Of a stretch of DNA of 37,169 nucleotides, positions 13,728 through 20,028 are shown piece by piece. Source of the DNA: a virus. The stretch covers positions 1-37,169 of the IMG/VR virus record IMGVR_UViG_3300021964_000007, one strand, 5' to 3'. A model generated the notes under the pieces. The model did no database searches. It had not been told where the DNA came from and saw only the letters and a program-made list of their open reading frames with translations. Each line of letters starts with the position of its first letter. The first letter of the stretch is position 1. The position numbers were made by a program, and so were the translations under genes.

Positions 13728-14550
13728 ATCTACTCCATATATCGTTAAGTTGAAATATAGCTTCTTTAGGATTTTCTGGTGGATTACAAGCTCTTGCAAA
13801 CTCTAATGCCTCACCTCTTGCATACTCGTATGATTCACCACGAAGTCTTATGCCTATCAACATTCTAATTAATCGTTCATGCCTGTCGCCTTCTGATGCT
13901 CCATAGTTTGTACTGCCACTATATTTAGATTCATAACTTGTAAAATTTATTACTTTTGGTTTAGGTCTTTGTAATTTTAAACCATTTTTTATTTCTTCTT
14001 TGGTGTATGGTTTTATCTTATAAGTGCTAACAATTTTTATTGGATAAGGTTTGTTCTTGTTGTGAAAAAATCCAGCAACTCTCATCACTCTAGGTAAATC
14101 TTTTACTTTTTCATCCCCCCCAAATTTTTCTGCTAGTGCTTGTTGGTAAAGTGTAAAACTTTCCAGTGGCATATCTGACACTAACCAATAACAATGATAT
14201 TTATCTGGACTTGTGTTCACTATTAAGTGAGGGAGTAAAGTAAACTTTTCAGGTAAGGGAGAACCATCAAGGTCTACAAATACCGCCCTCACTTTTTTTA
14301 TGTGCTTTGTTGTTCTACCTAGGAGGTCTGTCTCATTGACAGTAAAGAACACACCTGCACCCTGTTTATTTAAATCAGCTAACTCATGGAAGTGTTGCTT
14401 TATTGTTCCATGTAGTTGTTTTATAACTTTTTTATTTTTACCTTTGTCACAAAAAGTTTGAAATGTATGTTCTGGTCCAAACATTTCTAAGAACTCGTAG
14501 TAGGTAGAGCAATTAGTGTAATAGGGTACTCCATTAAAACTATTACTCAT
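13687..14550 (-). CDS. RepB-type primase (AEP superfamily)
   Basis: A 287-residue protein matching phage/plasmid RepB_primase. It has a conserved acidic pair VFVDLDGSPLP (D93, D95), a KYHCYWLV His motif (H119) and LPRVMRVAGFFHNKNKP further along. These are the catalytic landmarks of the archaeo-eukaryotic primase fold. It would lay RNA primers at the origin. It overlaps the DUF1376 gene by 8 bp and the helicase gene by 41 bp, forming a compact primase-helicase unit. No polymerase domain is attached. Confidence 0.85.
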   Translation of the reverse strand: MSNSFNGVPYYTNCSTYYEFLEMFGPEHTFQTFCDKGKNKKVIKQLHGTIKQHFHELADLNKQGAGVFFTVNETDLLGRTTKHIKKVRAVFVDLDGSPLPEKFTLLPHLIVNTSPDKYHCYWLVSDMPLESFTLYQQALAEKFGGDEKVKDLPRVMRVAGFFHNKNKPYPIKIVSTYKIKPYTKEEIKNGLKLQRPKPKVINFTSYESKYSGSTNYGASEGDRHERLIRMLIGIRLRGESYEYARGEALEFARACNPPENPKEAIFQLNDIWSRYAPVTSLSNKSNR

Positions 14551-14905
14551 TGCTCCACCTTGCTATTGCACCCTTCTTGCCTGCTTTTGATTTTGCTTTT
14601 CTATATTTTTTTTGCACACTTCTTTCCTCATCTGCTTGTATGCAACGAAGATAGCCATTATCTTCTATAAACATTGGTGCTATCTTAGGCCACATTTTTT
14701 TTATTTTATCTAAACTACAATTACACATTCTTGCAAGGACTTCATAATCAAATTTTATTTGGTAACCTCTCCAGCAATGACACAACAATAAAATGTATGC
14801 ACCCTGTTCTTCTAACGACATCGTTAGCCTTAGAGGTTCACTAATCCAATCAGCAGCATAGAATTGAAAAGCTGGTGATTGCTCATGCTTTGTACTCTTT
14901 CTCAT
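14543..14905 (-). CDS. DUF1376 (YdaU-like) replication-associated protein
   Basis: A 120-residue protein with SPAFQFYAADWISEPLRLTMSLEEQGAYILLLCHCW, the hallmark of DUF1376/YdaU. Proteins of this family lie near phage replication genes and resemble initiator-type winged helix domains. The C-terminal basic segment (KKYRKAKSKAGKKGAIARW) may contact DNA. It is the first gene of the leftward replication operon, beneath a good promoter (14935-14962), with AAGGGAG before its ATG. An initiator role at the nearby origin is inference. Confidence 0.85.
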   Translation of the reverse strand: MRKSTKHEQSPAFQFYAADWISEPLRLTMSLEEQGAYILLLCHCWRGYQIKFDYEVLARMCNCSLDKIKKMWPKIAPMFIEDNGYLRCIQADEERSVQKKYRKAKSKAGKKGAIARWSNE

Positions 14906-14934
14906 TAGTTCTCCCTTAATTAAGTATTGTTAAT

Positions 14935-14962
14935 ATAATACCAAAGTTAATATGCTTGTCAA
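14935..14962 (-). promoter_or_regulatory. promoter of the leftward replication operon
   Basis: Minus strand: TTGACA (14962-14957), 16-bp spacer, TATTAT (14940-14935). GTTAATAT octamers occur at 14929-14936 and 14946-14953 and overlap the -10 and spacer, so a bound regulator would block it. The transcript begins about 25 bp before the DUF1376 ATG. Confidence 0.7.
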
Positions 14963-15007
14963 ATACACTATACTACTAAGGTATATATATCTTGTAAGAA
15001 GATGTAA

Positions 15008-15031
15008 ACGAAGACGAAGACGAAGACGAAG
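15008..15031. repeat. four tandem ACGAAG hexamers
   Basis: ACGAAG repeats exactly four times without gaps, next to an AT-rich tract (TATATATATC) on the left and a palindrome on the right. No gene is read through it with any support. It is part of the candidate origin. Confidence 0.85.
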
Positions 15032-15038
15032 AGCTATA

Positions 15039-15055
15039 TTTTGCCATTGGCAAAA
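15039..15055. repeat. 17-bp perfect palindrome
   Basis: TTTTGCCA and TGGCAAAA are arms around a single central T. The arms are perfectly complementary. It could be a protein-binding site or a hairpin at the origin. It lies between the hexamer array and the 11-bp repeats. Confidence 0.85.
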
Positions 15056-15059
15056 GTAT

Positions 15060-15092
15060 GGCACTGCTATGGCACTGTTATAGCACTGCTAT
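15060..15092. repeat. three adjacent 11-bp repeats (iteron-like)
   Basis: GGCACTGCTAT (15060-15070), GGCACTGTTAT (15071-15081) and AGCACTGCTAT (15082-15092) are tandem with 1-2 mismatches. An 11-bp spacing places each copy on the same helix face, as for a bound initiator. The last copy merges into an extended -10 element. Confidence 0.85.
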
Positions 15093-15095
15093 AAT
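15087..15095 (+). promoter_or_regulatory. rightward extended -10 promoter at the origin
   Basis: TGCTATAAT is a perfect extended -10. The -35 hexamer is poor (CTATGG at 17 bp). Transcription would start near 15102 and run into the hairpin terminator at 15135-15197. Overlap with the 11-bp repeats suggests control by the same protein. Confidence 0.5.
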
Positions 15096-15101
15096 ATGTG
15101 T

Positions 15102-15197
15102 CATACGATTAGCTAGTGTTTATGCAGGTTAGAGGCGGAGAGCTTAGTGTAAAGGTTTTTATTGAGCTTATAATGCTCTCCGCTTTAATTTTTTTTT
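15102..15197 (+). ncRNA. candidate small RNA of about 95 nt
   Basis: Bounded by an extended -10 promoter (15087-15095) and an intrinsic terminator (15135-15197), with no gene reading inside. It ends antisense to the last codons of the HTH regulator gene. It could regulate that gene, or act as a replication primer at the origin. No homologue is recognised. Confidence 0.4.
15135..15197 (+). terminator. intrinsic terminator, rightward
   Basis: Perfect 9-bp stem GCGGAGAGC (15135-15143) with GCTCTCCGC (15175-15183), 31-nt loop, followed by TTTAATTTTTTTTT (15184-15197). The T-run exists only for rightward transcription; leftward reading leads into TCTAACC. The T-run encodes the terminal Lys-Lys-Asn codons and stop of the opposite-strand HTH gene. 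Confidence 0.7.
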
Positions 15198-15403
15198 GAA
15201 ATTTCGAAATTTAAATCAGGTCTAATATAATCAATGGCATAGTCACCTAACATAGCTATTTGATATGCTCTAAGTGCGGGTACTACTTCCCATTTAGATA
15301 CTGCTGGATGAGATATATTCAATAATTTTGATAAATTTCGTCCACCATATTTTGCCACTATTTCGTTTCGTCTTTGTTTTGCAAGTTCGTACTTTTCTTC
15401 CAT
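15185..15403 (-). CDS. YdaS/Cro-like helix-turn-helix regulator
   Basis: A 72-residue protein with helix-turn-helix around residues 22-42 (GGRNLSKLLNISHPAVSKWE) and the YdaS-like ending VPALRAYQIAMLGDYAIDYIRPDL. YdaS/Cro-type proteins bind operator DNA as dimers. It lies between two operons and beside divergent promoters. Its own promoter places the start of the message at about the ATG and no ribosome site is present, implying leaderless translation. It likely controls the GTTAATAT/TTAACAT sites. No integrase or second repressor gene is seen. Confidence 0.85.
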   Translation of the reverse strand: MEEKYELAKQRRNEIVAKYGGRNLSKLLNISHPAVSKWEVVPALRAYQIAMLGDYAIDYIRPDLNFEISKKN

Positions 15404-15409
15404 GTAGAT

Positions 15410-15437
15410 ACTATACCTGTAGCTTAACTATTGTCAA
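15410..15437 (-). promoter_or_regulatory. promoter of the HTH regulator, leaderless
   Basis: Minus strand: TTGACA (15437-15432), 16-bp spacer, TATAGT (15415-15410). The ATG at 15403 begins only 6 bp after the -10, so transcription would start at or next to it. This resembles lambda PRM/cI. Confidence 0.72.
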
Positions 15438-15442
15438 CTTAC

Positions 15443-15471
15443 TTGACTTAACATATATTCACAGTTAACAT
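15443..15471 (+). promoter_or_regulatory. rightward promoter of the SSB-nuclease operon
   Basis: TTGACT (15443-15448), 17-bp spacer, TAACAT (15466-15471), about 30 bp before the SSB-like ATG. TTAACATAT (15448-15456) and GTTAACAT (15464-15471) overlap it as possible operators. AAAGGAG is the ribosome site of the next gene. Confidence 0.6.
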
Positions 15472-15500
15472 TACTTAATCAAATATAAAAGGAGTAAATT

Positions 15501-16097
15501 ATGGCAGGATTAATTGCTACTGCAGGTGAAACTAAATCTAGTTCATTTAAAGAATTAGACCCAGGTTTGTACTCTGCAAGATGTATTAGGGTTATAGACC
15601 TTGGTACACAAAAGAATGAATATCAAGGAAATGTTAAATGGCAAAGACAAGTCCTTGTAGTGTGGGAAGTACCATCACAATTACATGAGGGAACACCTAT
15701 GACTATTAGTAAGTTTTATACACTAAGCTTGTTTGAAAAAGCAAAGTTAGCACAAGACTTAACATCTTGGAGAGGTAAACCATTTACTGAAACTGAGAAG
15801 CAAGGTTTTGATATATCAAAATTGCTAGGTGTAGGATGTACTCTAAATGTAATACAAAACGAAAGAGGTAAAATAGTTGTGCATAACATTATGCCGCTTA
15901 ACGATACGATAGAAGAACAATTTCATCCATCAATGTTCTTTTCTGTAGATGAATATTTAAATGGCAATGAAGATGTTTTTGATGAATTGTCAGATGGTAT
16001 TAGAAATATTGTTTTAAGAGCGCAAGAGTTACAAGATAGAAGTCCAGATAGGGGAGATGGTGGCAATGGTGCAGCGGAAGAGGTAGTGCCATTTTAA
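15501..16097 (+). CDS. SSB-like single-stranded DNA-binding protein
   Basis: A 198-residue protein with an OB-like beta-rich core (PGLYSARCIRVIDLGTQKNE, KWQRQVLVVWEVP, GCTLNVIQNERGKIV). The C-terminus is disordered and ends AAEEVVPF, an acidic tip with terminal Pro-Phe as in bacterial SSB, which uses it to recruit replication proteins. It is first in its operon with AAAGGAG before the ATG. SSB identity is inferred from the tip, the fold pattern and position before a nuclease. Confidence 0.7.
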   Translation: MAGLIATAGETKSSSFKELDPGLYSARCIRVIDLGTQKNEYQGNVKWQRQVLVVWEVPSQLHEGTPMTISKFYTLSLFEKAKLAQDLTSWRGKPFTETEKQGFDISKLLGVGCTLNVIQNERGKIVVHNIMPLNDTIEEQFHPSMFFSVDEYLNGNEDVFDELSDGIRNIVLRAQELQDRSPDRGDGGNGAAEEVVPF

Positions 16098-16171
16098 TTG
16101 TCGACCCTATTATAGAAGAAGTCGCTATAGAAACAGACGGCCGTAGAGTTAGACAGTATGGAGATAAATAT

Positions 16172-17083
16172 ATGAACTTAACAAACAAATCTAACTTGCC
16201 AGAAGTTATTATGCAAGCAGTGCAAAATGATTCTTATACGAGTAGTGAAAGTGATATAAGTGTTACAAGCTTAATAAAACCTGCTCGTATTCGTGCATTA
16301 GAAAAACAACACAAAGAATATATAGAGCAAGATGTGTCTGACTTAATTTTTACTTTGCTTGGCCAATCAGTTCATTCTGTAATAGAAAGAGCCGTAACTG
16401 AAAACGATATTGCAGAAATGAGATTGTTTTACGAAGGCCCAGAAACTAACGATTGGACTATGAGTGGTCAATTTGATTATCTTACAGGCAAAGGTGAGCT
16501 TATTGATTTTAAAGTTACATCAGCTTGGACTGCATTAGATGCTTTGCAAAATGGTAAAACAGAATGGGAACAGCAACTAAACATTTTAGATTTTTTATGC
16601 TATCATAACCCGAAGTTATTGCAAAACAAAAAAAACAAACTTATAGAAGTGCAATCATTGTCTATCATGGCTATACTAAGAGATTGGTCTAAGCTACGAG
16701 TTATGCAGTCAGATAACTACCCTAGACAACAGGTTGTAATGATACCTATAAGAAGGTGGACACATGAAGAACAAGCATTATTTATTAAAGAAAGAATCAA
16801 AATACATCAAGAAGCTGCAAAAGCTGAAGAATATCCTCTTTGCACACCACAAGAAAGATGGCGCAAAGAAGATTCATTTGCAATAATGAAAACTAATCGT
16901 AAGTCTGCACTGCGTGTATTACCTACGAGAGAACAAGCTAATCAATATCTAAAAGATAAAGGTTTGCAAGACAGTAAAGAAATTACTATAATACATAGAA
17001 AAGGAGAGGATGTACGATGTCAAAACTATTGTCCTGTTAGTCAGTTCTGTAGTTATTACATGGATACTAAGACAGCATTTTAA
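16172..17083 (+). CDS. PD-(D/E)XK nuclease, Cas4/RecB-like
   Basis: A 303-residue nuclease. The core reads SGQFDYLTGKGELIDFKVTS, with D102 and the D112-x-K114 pair as metal and catalytic residues; H68 lies in GQSVHSVIER, and WEQQLNILDFL is a RecB-type Q motif. The C-terminus carries Cys283, Cys287 and Cys293, three of the four ligands of a Cas4/AddB-type iron-sulfur cluster; the usual N-terminal cysteine is not evident. It may process DNA ends during recombination. GGAG lies 8 bases before the ATG. It overlaps the MazG-region reading frame. Confidence 0.85.
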   Translation: MNLTNKSNLPEVIMQAVQNDSYTSSESDISVTSLIKPARIRALEKQHKEYIEQDVSDLIFTLLGQSVHSVIERAVTENDIAEMRLFYEGPETNDWTMSGQFDYLTGKGELIDFKVTSAWTALDALQNGKTEWEQQLNILDFLCYHNPKLLQNKKNKLIEVQSLSIMAILRDWSKLRVMQSDNYPRQQVVMIPIRRWTHEEQALFIKERIKIHQEAAKAEEYPLCTPQERWRKEDSFAIMKTNRKSALRVLPTREQANQYLKDKGLQDSKEITIIHRKGEDVRCQNYCPVSQFCSYYMDTKTAF

Positions 17084-17150
17084 AGAAGATTGGTCGGTAG
17101 TGCCACTCTCGTTTGCTTTCTTCGTTGCCAATCTTATATTATATTGTAAC

Positions 17151-17387
17151 ATGAAAGATGAAAAAATAACCAGGCCTTTTGTAGCAACCAAAGACAGAAT
17201 GGTGCGTAAACTTTTGCAACGAATGTCAGAAAGGTCAAATGAAGGACTGATAAAATATAAAATAGAGATGGACCATGCTAAAAAACCATTTAACGAATGG
17301 GTTGATGATGTCCAAGAAGAGTTATGGGATGCAATCGTTTACTTAGAAAAAGTAAGAGCAGTGTTGAAAAAAGCAAAGATTATATAA
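17151..17387 (+). CDS. MazG-like nucleotide pyrophosphohydrolase
   Basis: A 78-residue protein starting MKDEKITRPFVATKDRMV with a RMSERSNEGLIKYKIEMDHAKKP segment and EEWD-type EELWDAIVYLEK, the metal site (EExxD) of MazG-like proteins. It would degrade nucleotides or alarmone-like NTPs. An upstream in-frame ATG at 17010 with AAGGAG would add 47 residues containing two hydrophobic stretches, but its first 74 bp overlap the nuclease gene. I favour 17151 because the family normally begins there, although no ribosome site is visible before it. Confidence 0.65.
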   Translation: MKDEKITRPFVATKDRMVRKLLQRMSERSNEGLIKYKIEMDHAKKPFNEWVDDVQEELWDAIVYLEKVRAVLKKAKII

Positions 17388-17587
17388 AAGCATATAATCC
17401 AAAATATAAAATTAAAAATTATGTGCAAGAAGCACCAGTTGGTTCTGTTGTAGAAATAGATGGATATGAATATTATTATTGTCCAACTTGCAAAGGACCA
17501 CTAAAAGTTATTTTGCATAACAACCAAGAATATGTTTATTGTACTAACGAATGTTTTGAAAACGATTACGACAAGCCTGTTGATTAA
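17324..17587 (+). CDS. zinc-ribbon-like small protein
   Basis: An 87-residue protein with YYCPTCKGPL and VYCTNECFEND, two C-x2/3-C knuckles that would hold one zinc. The rest is Lys/Tyr-rich and the N-terminus overlaps the MazG-like gene by 64 bases in another frame. The ATG at 17324 has only a weak AAGAG upstream; a GTG at 17423 would remove the overlap. The zinc region is the reliable part. Function unknown. Confidence 0.6.
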   Translation: MGCNRLLRKSKSSVEKSKDYIKAYNPKYKIKNYVQEAPVGSVVEIDGYEYYYCPTCKGPLKVILHNNQEYVYCTNECFENDYDKPVD

Positions 17588-17615
17588 TGTGGATAACTTA
17601 TGTTATTATTAAAGT

Positions 17616-18314
17616 GTGTATAAAAGAATACTAGTCATCAGTGACTTACATATTCCGTATCACCATAAAGATGCTTTTGCATTTCTTAAAGAAATTAAAA
17701 AACAATTTAAGCCAGATTTTATTGTTAACATTGGCGACCTATTAGATTTTCATGCTATGTCTATGCACGACCATGACCCTGACTTGCCTAGTCCTGGTGA
17801 TGAACTTGCTAAAGCAAAAGAGTATGTGCATGAATTGGAAAACATTTTTCCAAAAGTAATAGAAGTAGAATCTAATCATAGTTCTATGGTATATCGTAGG
17901 GCATTGAAATCTGGTATGAGTCGTATGTTTCTTAGAACTTATGGTGAGTTTTTAGGTACAAAGAAATGGACTTGGCAAGATGATTTAACTATTACTTTAC
18001 CTAACAAACAAAGGTGTTTCTTTACACATGGCAGGGCAGCAGATGTCTTAAAGGTATCACAAACTATGGGAATGAATGCAGTACAAGGACACTATCACAC
18101 TAAATTTTTAATATCATGGTGGGCAAACCCTGACAATTTATTTTGGGGTATGAGTGTAGGATGTCTTATAAATCAAAAAAGCCTAGCATTTGCCTATGCT
18201 AAAAATTTTAAAACTAGATTCATACTAGGCTGTGGTATGATTATAGATGGAATACCTAAACTGTTTCCTATGGTTCTTGATAATAAAGGAAACTGGATAG
18301 GCAAGTTAGTTTAA
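17616..18314 (+). CDS. calcineurin-like metallophosphoesterase
   Basis: A 232-residue metallophosphoesterase beginning at a GTG. Metal-ligand motifs in order: SDLHIPYHH (D10, H12), NIGDLLDFH, ESNHSS (GNHD/E variant), FFTHGR and QGHYHT. These are the five blocks of the family, which hydrolyses phosphate esters with two metal ions. Phage versions process DNA ends, nucleotides or cyclic nucleotides; the substrate cannot be read here. It is the last gene of the rightward operon and its stop overlaps that of the opposing late operon by 2 bp. Confidence 0.85.
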   Translation: MYKRILVISDLHIPYHHKDAFAFLKEIKKQFKPDFIVNIGDLLDFHAMSMHDHDPDLPSPGDELAKAKEYVHELENIFPKVIEVESNHSSMVYRRALKSGMSRMFLRTYGEFLGTKKWTWQDDLTITLPNKQRCFFTHGRAADVLKVSQTMGMNAVQGHYHTKFLISWWANPDNLFWGMSVGCLINQKSLAFAYAKNFKTRFILGCGMIIDGIPKLFPMVLDNKGNWIGKLV

Positions 18315-18505
18315 ATCCAATATAGTAAATAAGAATAAGCTCCAAAAATTGCAACTACATATAGTTTTTGGATAACAGAAAAACCTTTCCATGCTGCTTT
18401 CACAGATTTCCAGAAATGTTTTTTAAGTGCATCTCCAATAACTTCTGCTGCATCTTCAGAAAATTCTTTTAACTCTTCTTTAATCTTCTCTTTATCTAAA
18501 GCCAT
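18311..18505 (-). CDS. small C-terminal membrane protein
   Basis: A 64-residue protein with a charged amphipathic N-terminus (DKEKIKEELKEFSED), a basic stretch (KKHFWKSVKAAWKGF) and a C-terminal membrane helix (VIQKLYVVAIFGAYSYLLYWI). GGAGG lies just before the ATG. It is the last gene of the late operon. Tail-anchored architecture with a basic cytoplasmic side suggests a lysis helper or holin-like protein, not certain. Confidence 0.65.
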   Translation of the reverse strand: MALDKEKIKEELKEFSEDAAEVIGDALKKHFWKSVKAAWKGFSVIQKLYVVAIFGAYSYLLYWI

Positions 18506-18514
18506 GATACCTCC

Positions 18515-18757
18515 TTAATTTTTTAGTGGGTTTTGTATTGTAATCTTGAATTCATTAAGGCTAGATTCTAATACTGCTACTCTTTTTTCTAACACAGCTA
18601 TTTCTTTCTGCATACTTTTAACAGTTTTAGTATTAGTAGATTGTTCTAGTTCGTCAAGTCTATTATTAAATACACCCCAGGCATAAAATCCTCCACCTAT
18701 AGTAGTCACGATACCTACAAGGGCTATGTATTTTTTAAGTGTTTCCATTATATCCAT
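18515..18757 (-). CDS. small membrane protein with coiled coil (lysis candidate)
   Basis: An 80-residue protein with a membrane helix (IALVGIVTTIGGGFYAWGVF, about residues 11-30) followed by a Lys/Glu-rich coiled coil (QSTNTKTVKSMQKEIAVLEKRVAVLESSL). The architecture resembles inner-membrane spanins or coiled-coil lysis helpers. A TGATG junction links it to the upstream secreted gene. A METLKK start three codons later is also possible. Role is inference. Confidence 0.65.
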   Translation of the reverse strand: MDIMETLKKYIALVGIVTTIGGGFYAWGVFNNRLDELEQSTNTKTVKSMQKEIAVLEKRVAVLESSLNEFKITIQNPLKN

Positions 18758-20028
18758 CAGTAACCTCTTAGCTGTCTTAATTCTCTTTCAGCCATTTGTC
18801 TTTTTATTGTAGCATCTCTAAGTTTTTCCTGATACTTTCTTACAGGGTCATTCATAGATATAGCTACAAATTTTGTACTATCATTATAAATCTTTTTACT
18901 GTACTCATCAAGTGTCCTAAAATCCTCATAAGTATTACCTTCATATATCTTTCTATTGTCTGTGTAGCTTTTATTGTAGCTAGACAAATCAACTTGTTGT
19001 GCCTCTATTAGTTGCGCACCCATTATATTTGTAGCTGCAAGTTGTTTGTCTATAGCTTTTATTTTAACTGCTACCTGTGTCTGCACATCTTGGACATCTA
19101 CTGCCACTTGCTCGTTACTAGATGGTTCACTCTCAAGTTGCTGTCCATCTGTCGCCACAAAGGTTTCTTCAGTTTGTTTAGGTTCGTCTTCCATGACCTC
19201 CTCCAAGGTGTCATCTTGTATTGCGACTGTGCTATCAATCTCTTTATCCTCTTGTTCCTTTGGCTCTTCAACAATTTCTGGTCCTCCAAATGCTTGTAAG
19301 ATTTCTACTTCCTCAAACTCTTTGTCAAATTCTTCTGTAGTTTCTTCTAATATAAACATTTCTGTGTCCTCTTTCAAGAACATAAAATCATCTAATTTAA
19401 ATTCTTCTACAACATAATCCATCTTGTATTCTTCCTCCAATGTATCTTTCCACTTTGTGTCTAACTCTATGGGTTCTGGTTTTGTAAAGTTTTCATAATA
19501 GCTTACTGTAAGGCTAGGATTTTTCAAATCAGCAGCATTGTGATATGGACTACCAGTTGATTCGTTAAACTCAAACCTAGCTGTTATTTTGTAGTCTTGC
19601 TGACTGTTTCCACCCACAATAATAGTATCAGTATAAGTATCATAAGTACAACCATTATAATTAATGCAGTCTCCAGAGATTTGTCTTTGCTGAGTAATAC
19701 TAATCCCATTGTCATTTACCAATGTTTGTTTCATTATAACATTCTGTTCTGTTGTATTCCAAAACCAAATGTCAGCTCCTAATGTAGAACTGAATCCACC
19801 ATTGATTTCTTCTTTTGTTAAATAGTCATTAAGGTTTATAGATGATTCCACATACTTGCCATCTATACCAGCAATTGTGTCATCACCATGTCTACTTGTT
19901 TGATTTGTTCCTGTCCAAGAACCATCTGTAAAGTTCGGACTTAGTAAGTTGTCTGTTGTCTGGTCGTATGCTTGAACTGCCCATGCTATCAAGAATAGTA
20001 TTAAGGACAAGTATAAACATTTAATCAT
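18757..20028 (-). CDS. secreted acidic protein of unknown function
   Basis: About 423 residues, starting MIKCLY at 20028, with a Sec signal peptide (LSLILFLIAWAVQA, cleavage after VQA). The mature front has a beta-rich domain with Cys residues (GDCINYNGCTYD). From about residue 195 to 310 it is very acidic and Glu/Asp/Thr-rich, then a charged coiled region with a C-terminal RQLRGY. It follows another secreted gene. No domain is recognised. A spanin-like, surface or superinfection-blocking role is possible. Confidence 0.7.
   Translation of the reverse strand: MIKCLYLSLILFLIAWAVQAYDQTTDNLLSPNFTDGSWTGTNQTSRHGDDTIAGIDGKYVESSINLNDYLTKEEINGGFSSTLGADIWFWNTTEQNVIMKQTLVNDNGISITQQRQISGDCINYNGCTYDTYTDTIIVGGNSQQDYKITARFEFNESTGSPYHNAADLKNPSLTVSYYENFTKPEPIELDTKWKDTLEEEYKMDYVVEEFKLDDFMFLKEDTEMFILEETTEEFDKEFEEVEILQAFGGPEIVEEPKEQEDKEIDSTVAIQDDTLEEVMEDEPKQTEETFVATDGQQLESEPSSNEQVAVDVQDVQTQVAVKIKAIDKQLAATNIMGAQLIEAQQVDLSSYNKSYTDNRKIYEGNTYEDFRTLDEYSKKIYNDSTKFVAISMNDPVRKYQEKLRDATIKRQMAERELRQLRGY

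Noticed and set aside
16098-16171. Open in-frame stretch upstream of the nuclease ATG
   Set aside because: It reads 24 codons without stop but has no start codon, and the ATG at 16172 has a well-spaced GGAG. Treated as chance.
18300-18330. Terminator between the convergent operons
   Set aside because: No stem with a T-run is visible near the overlapping stops.
19012-19417. Rightward open frames over the secreted acidic protein
   Set aside because: They reflect the skewed codons of the acidic gene on the other strand.
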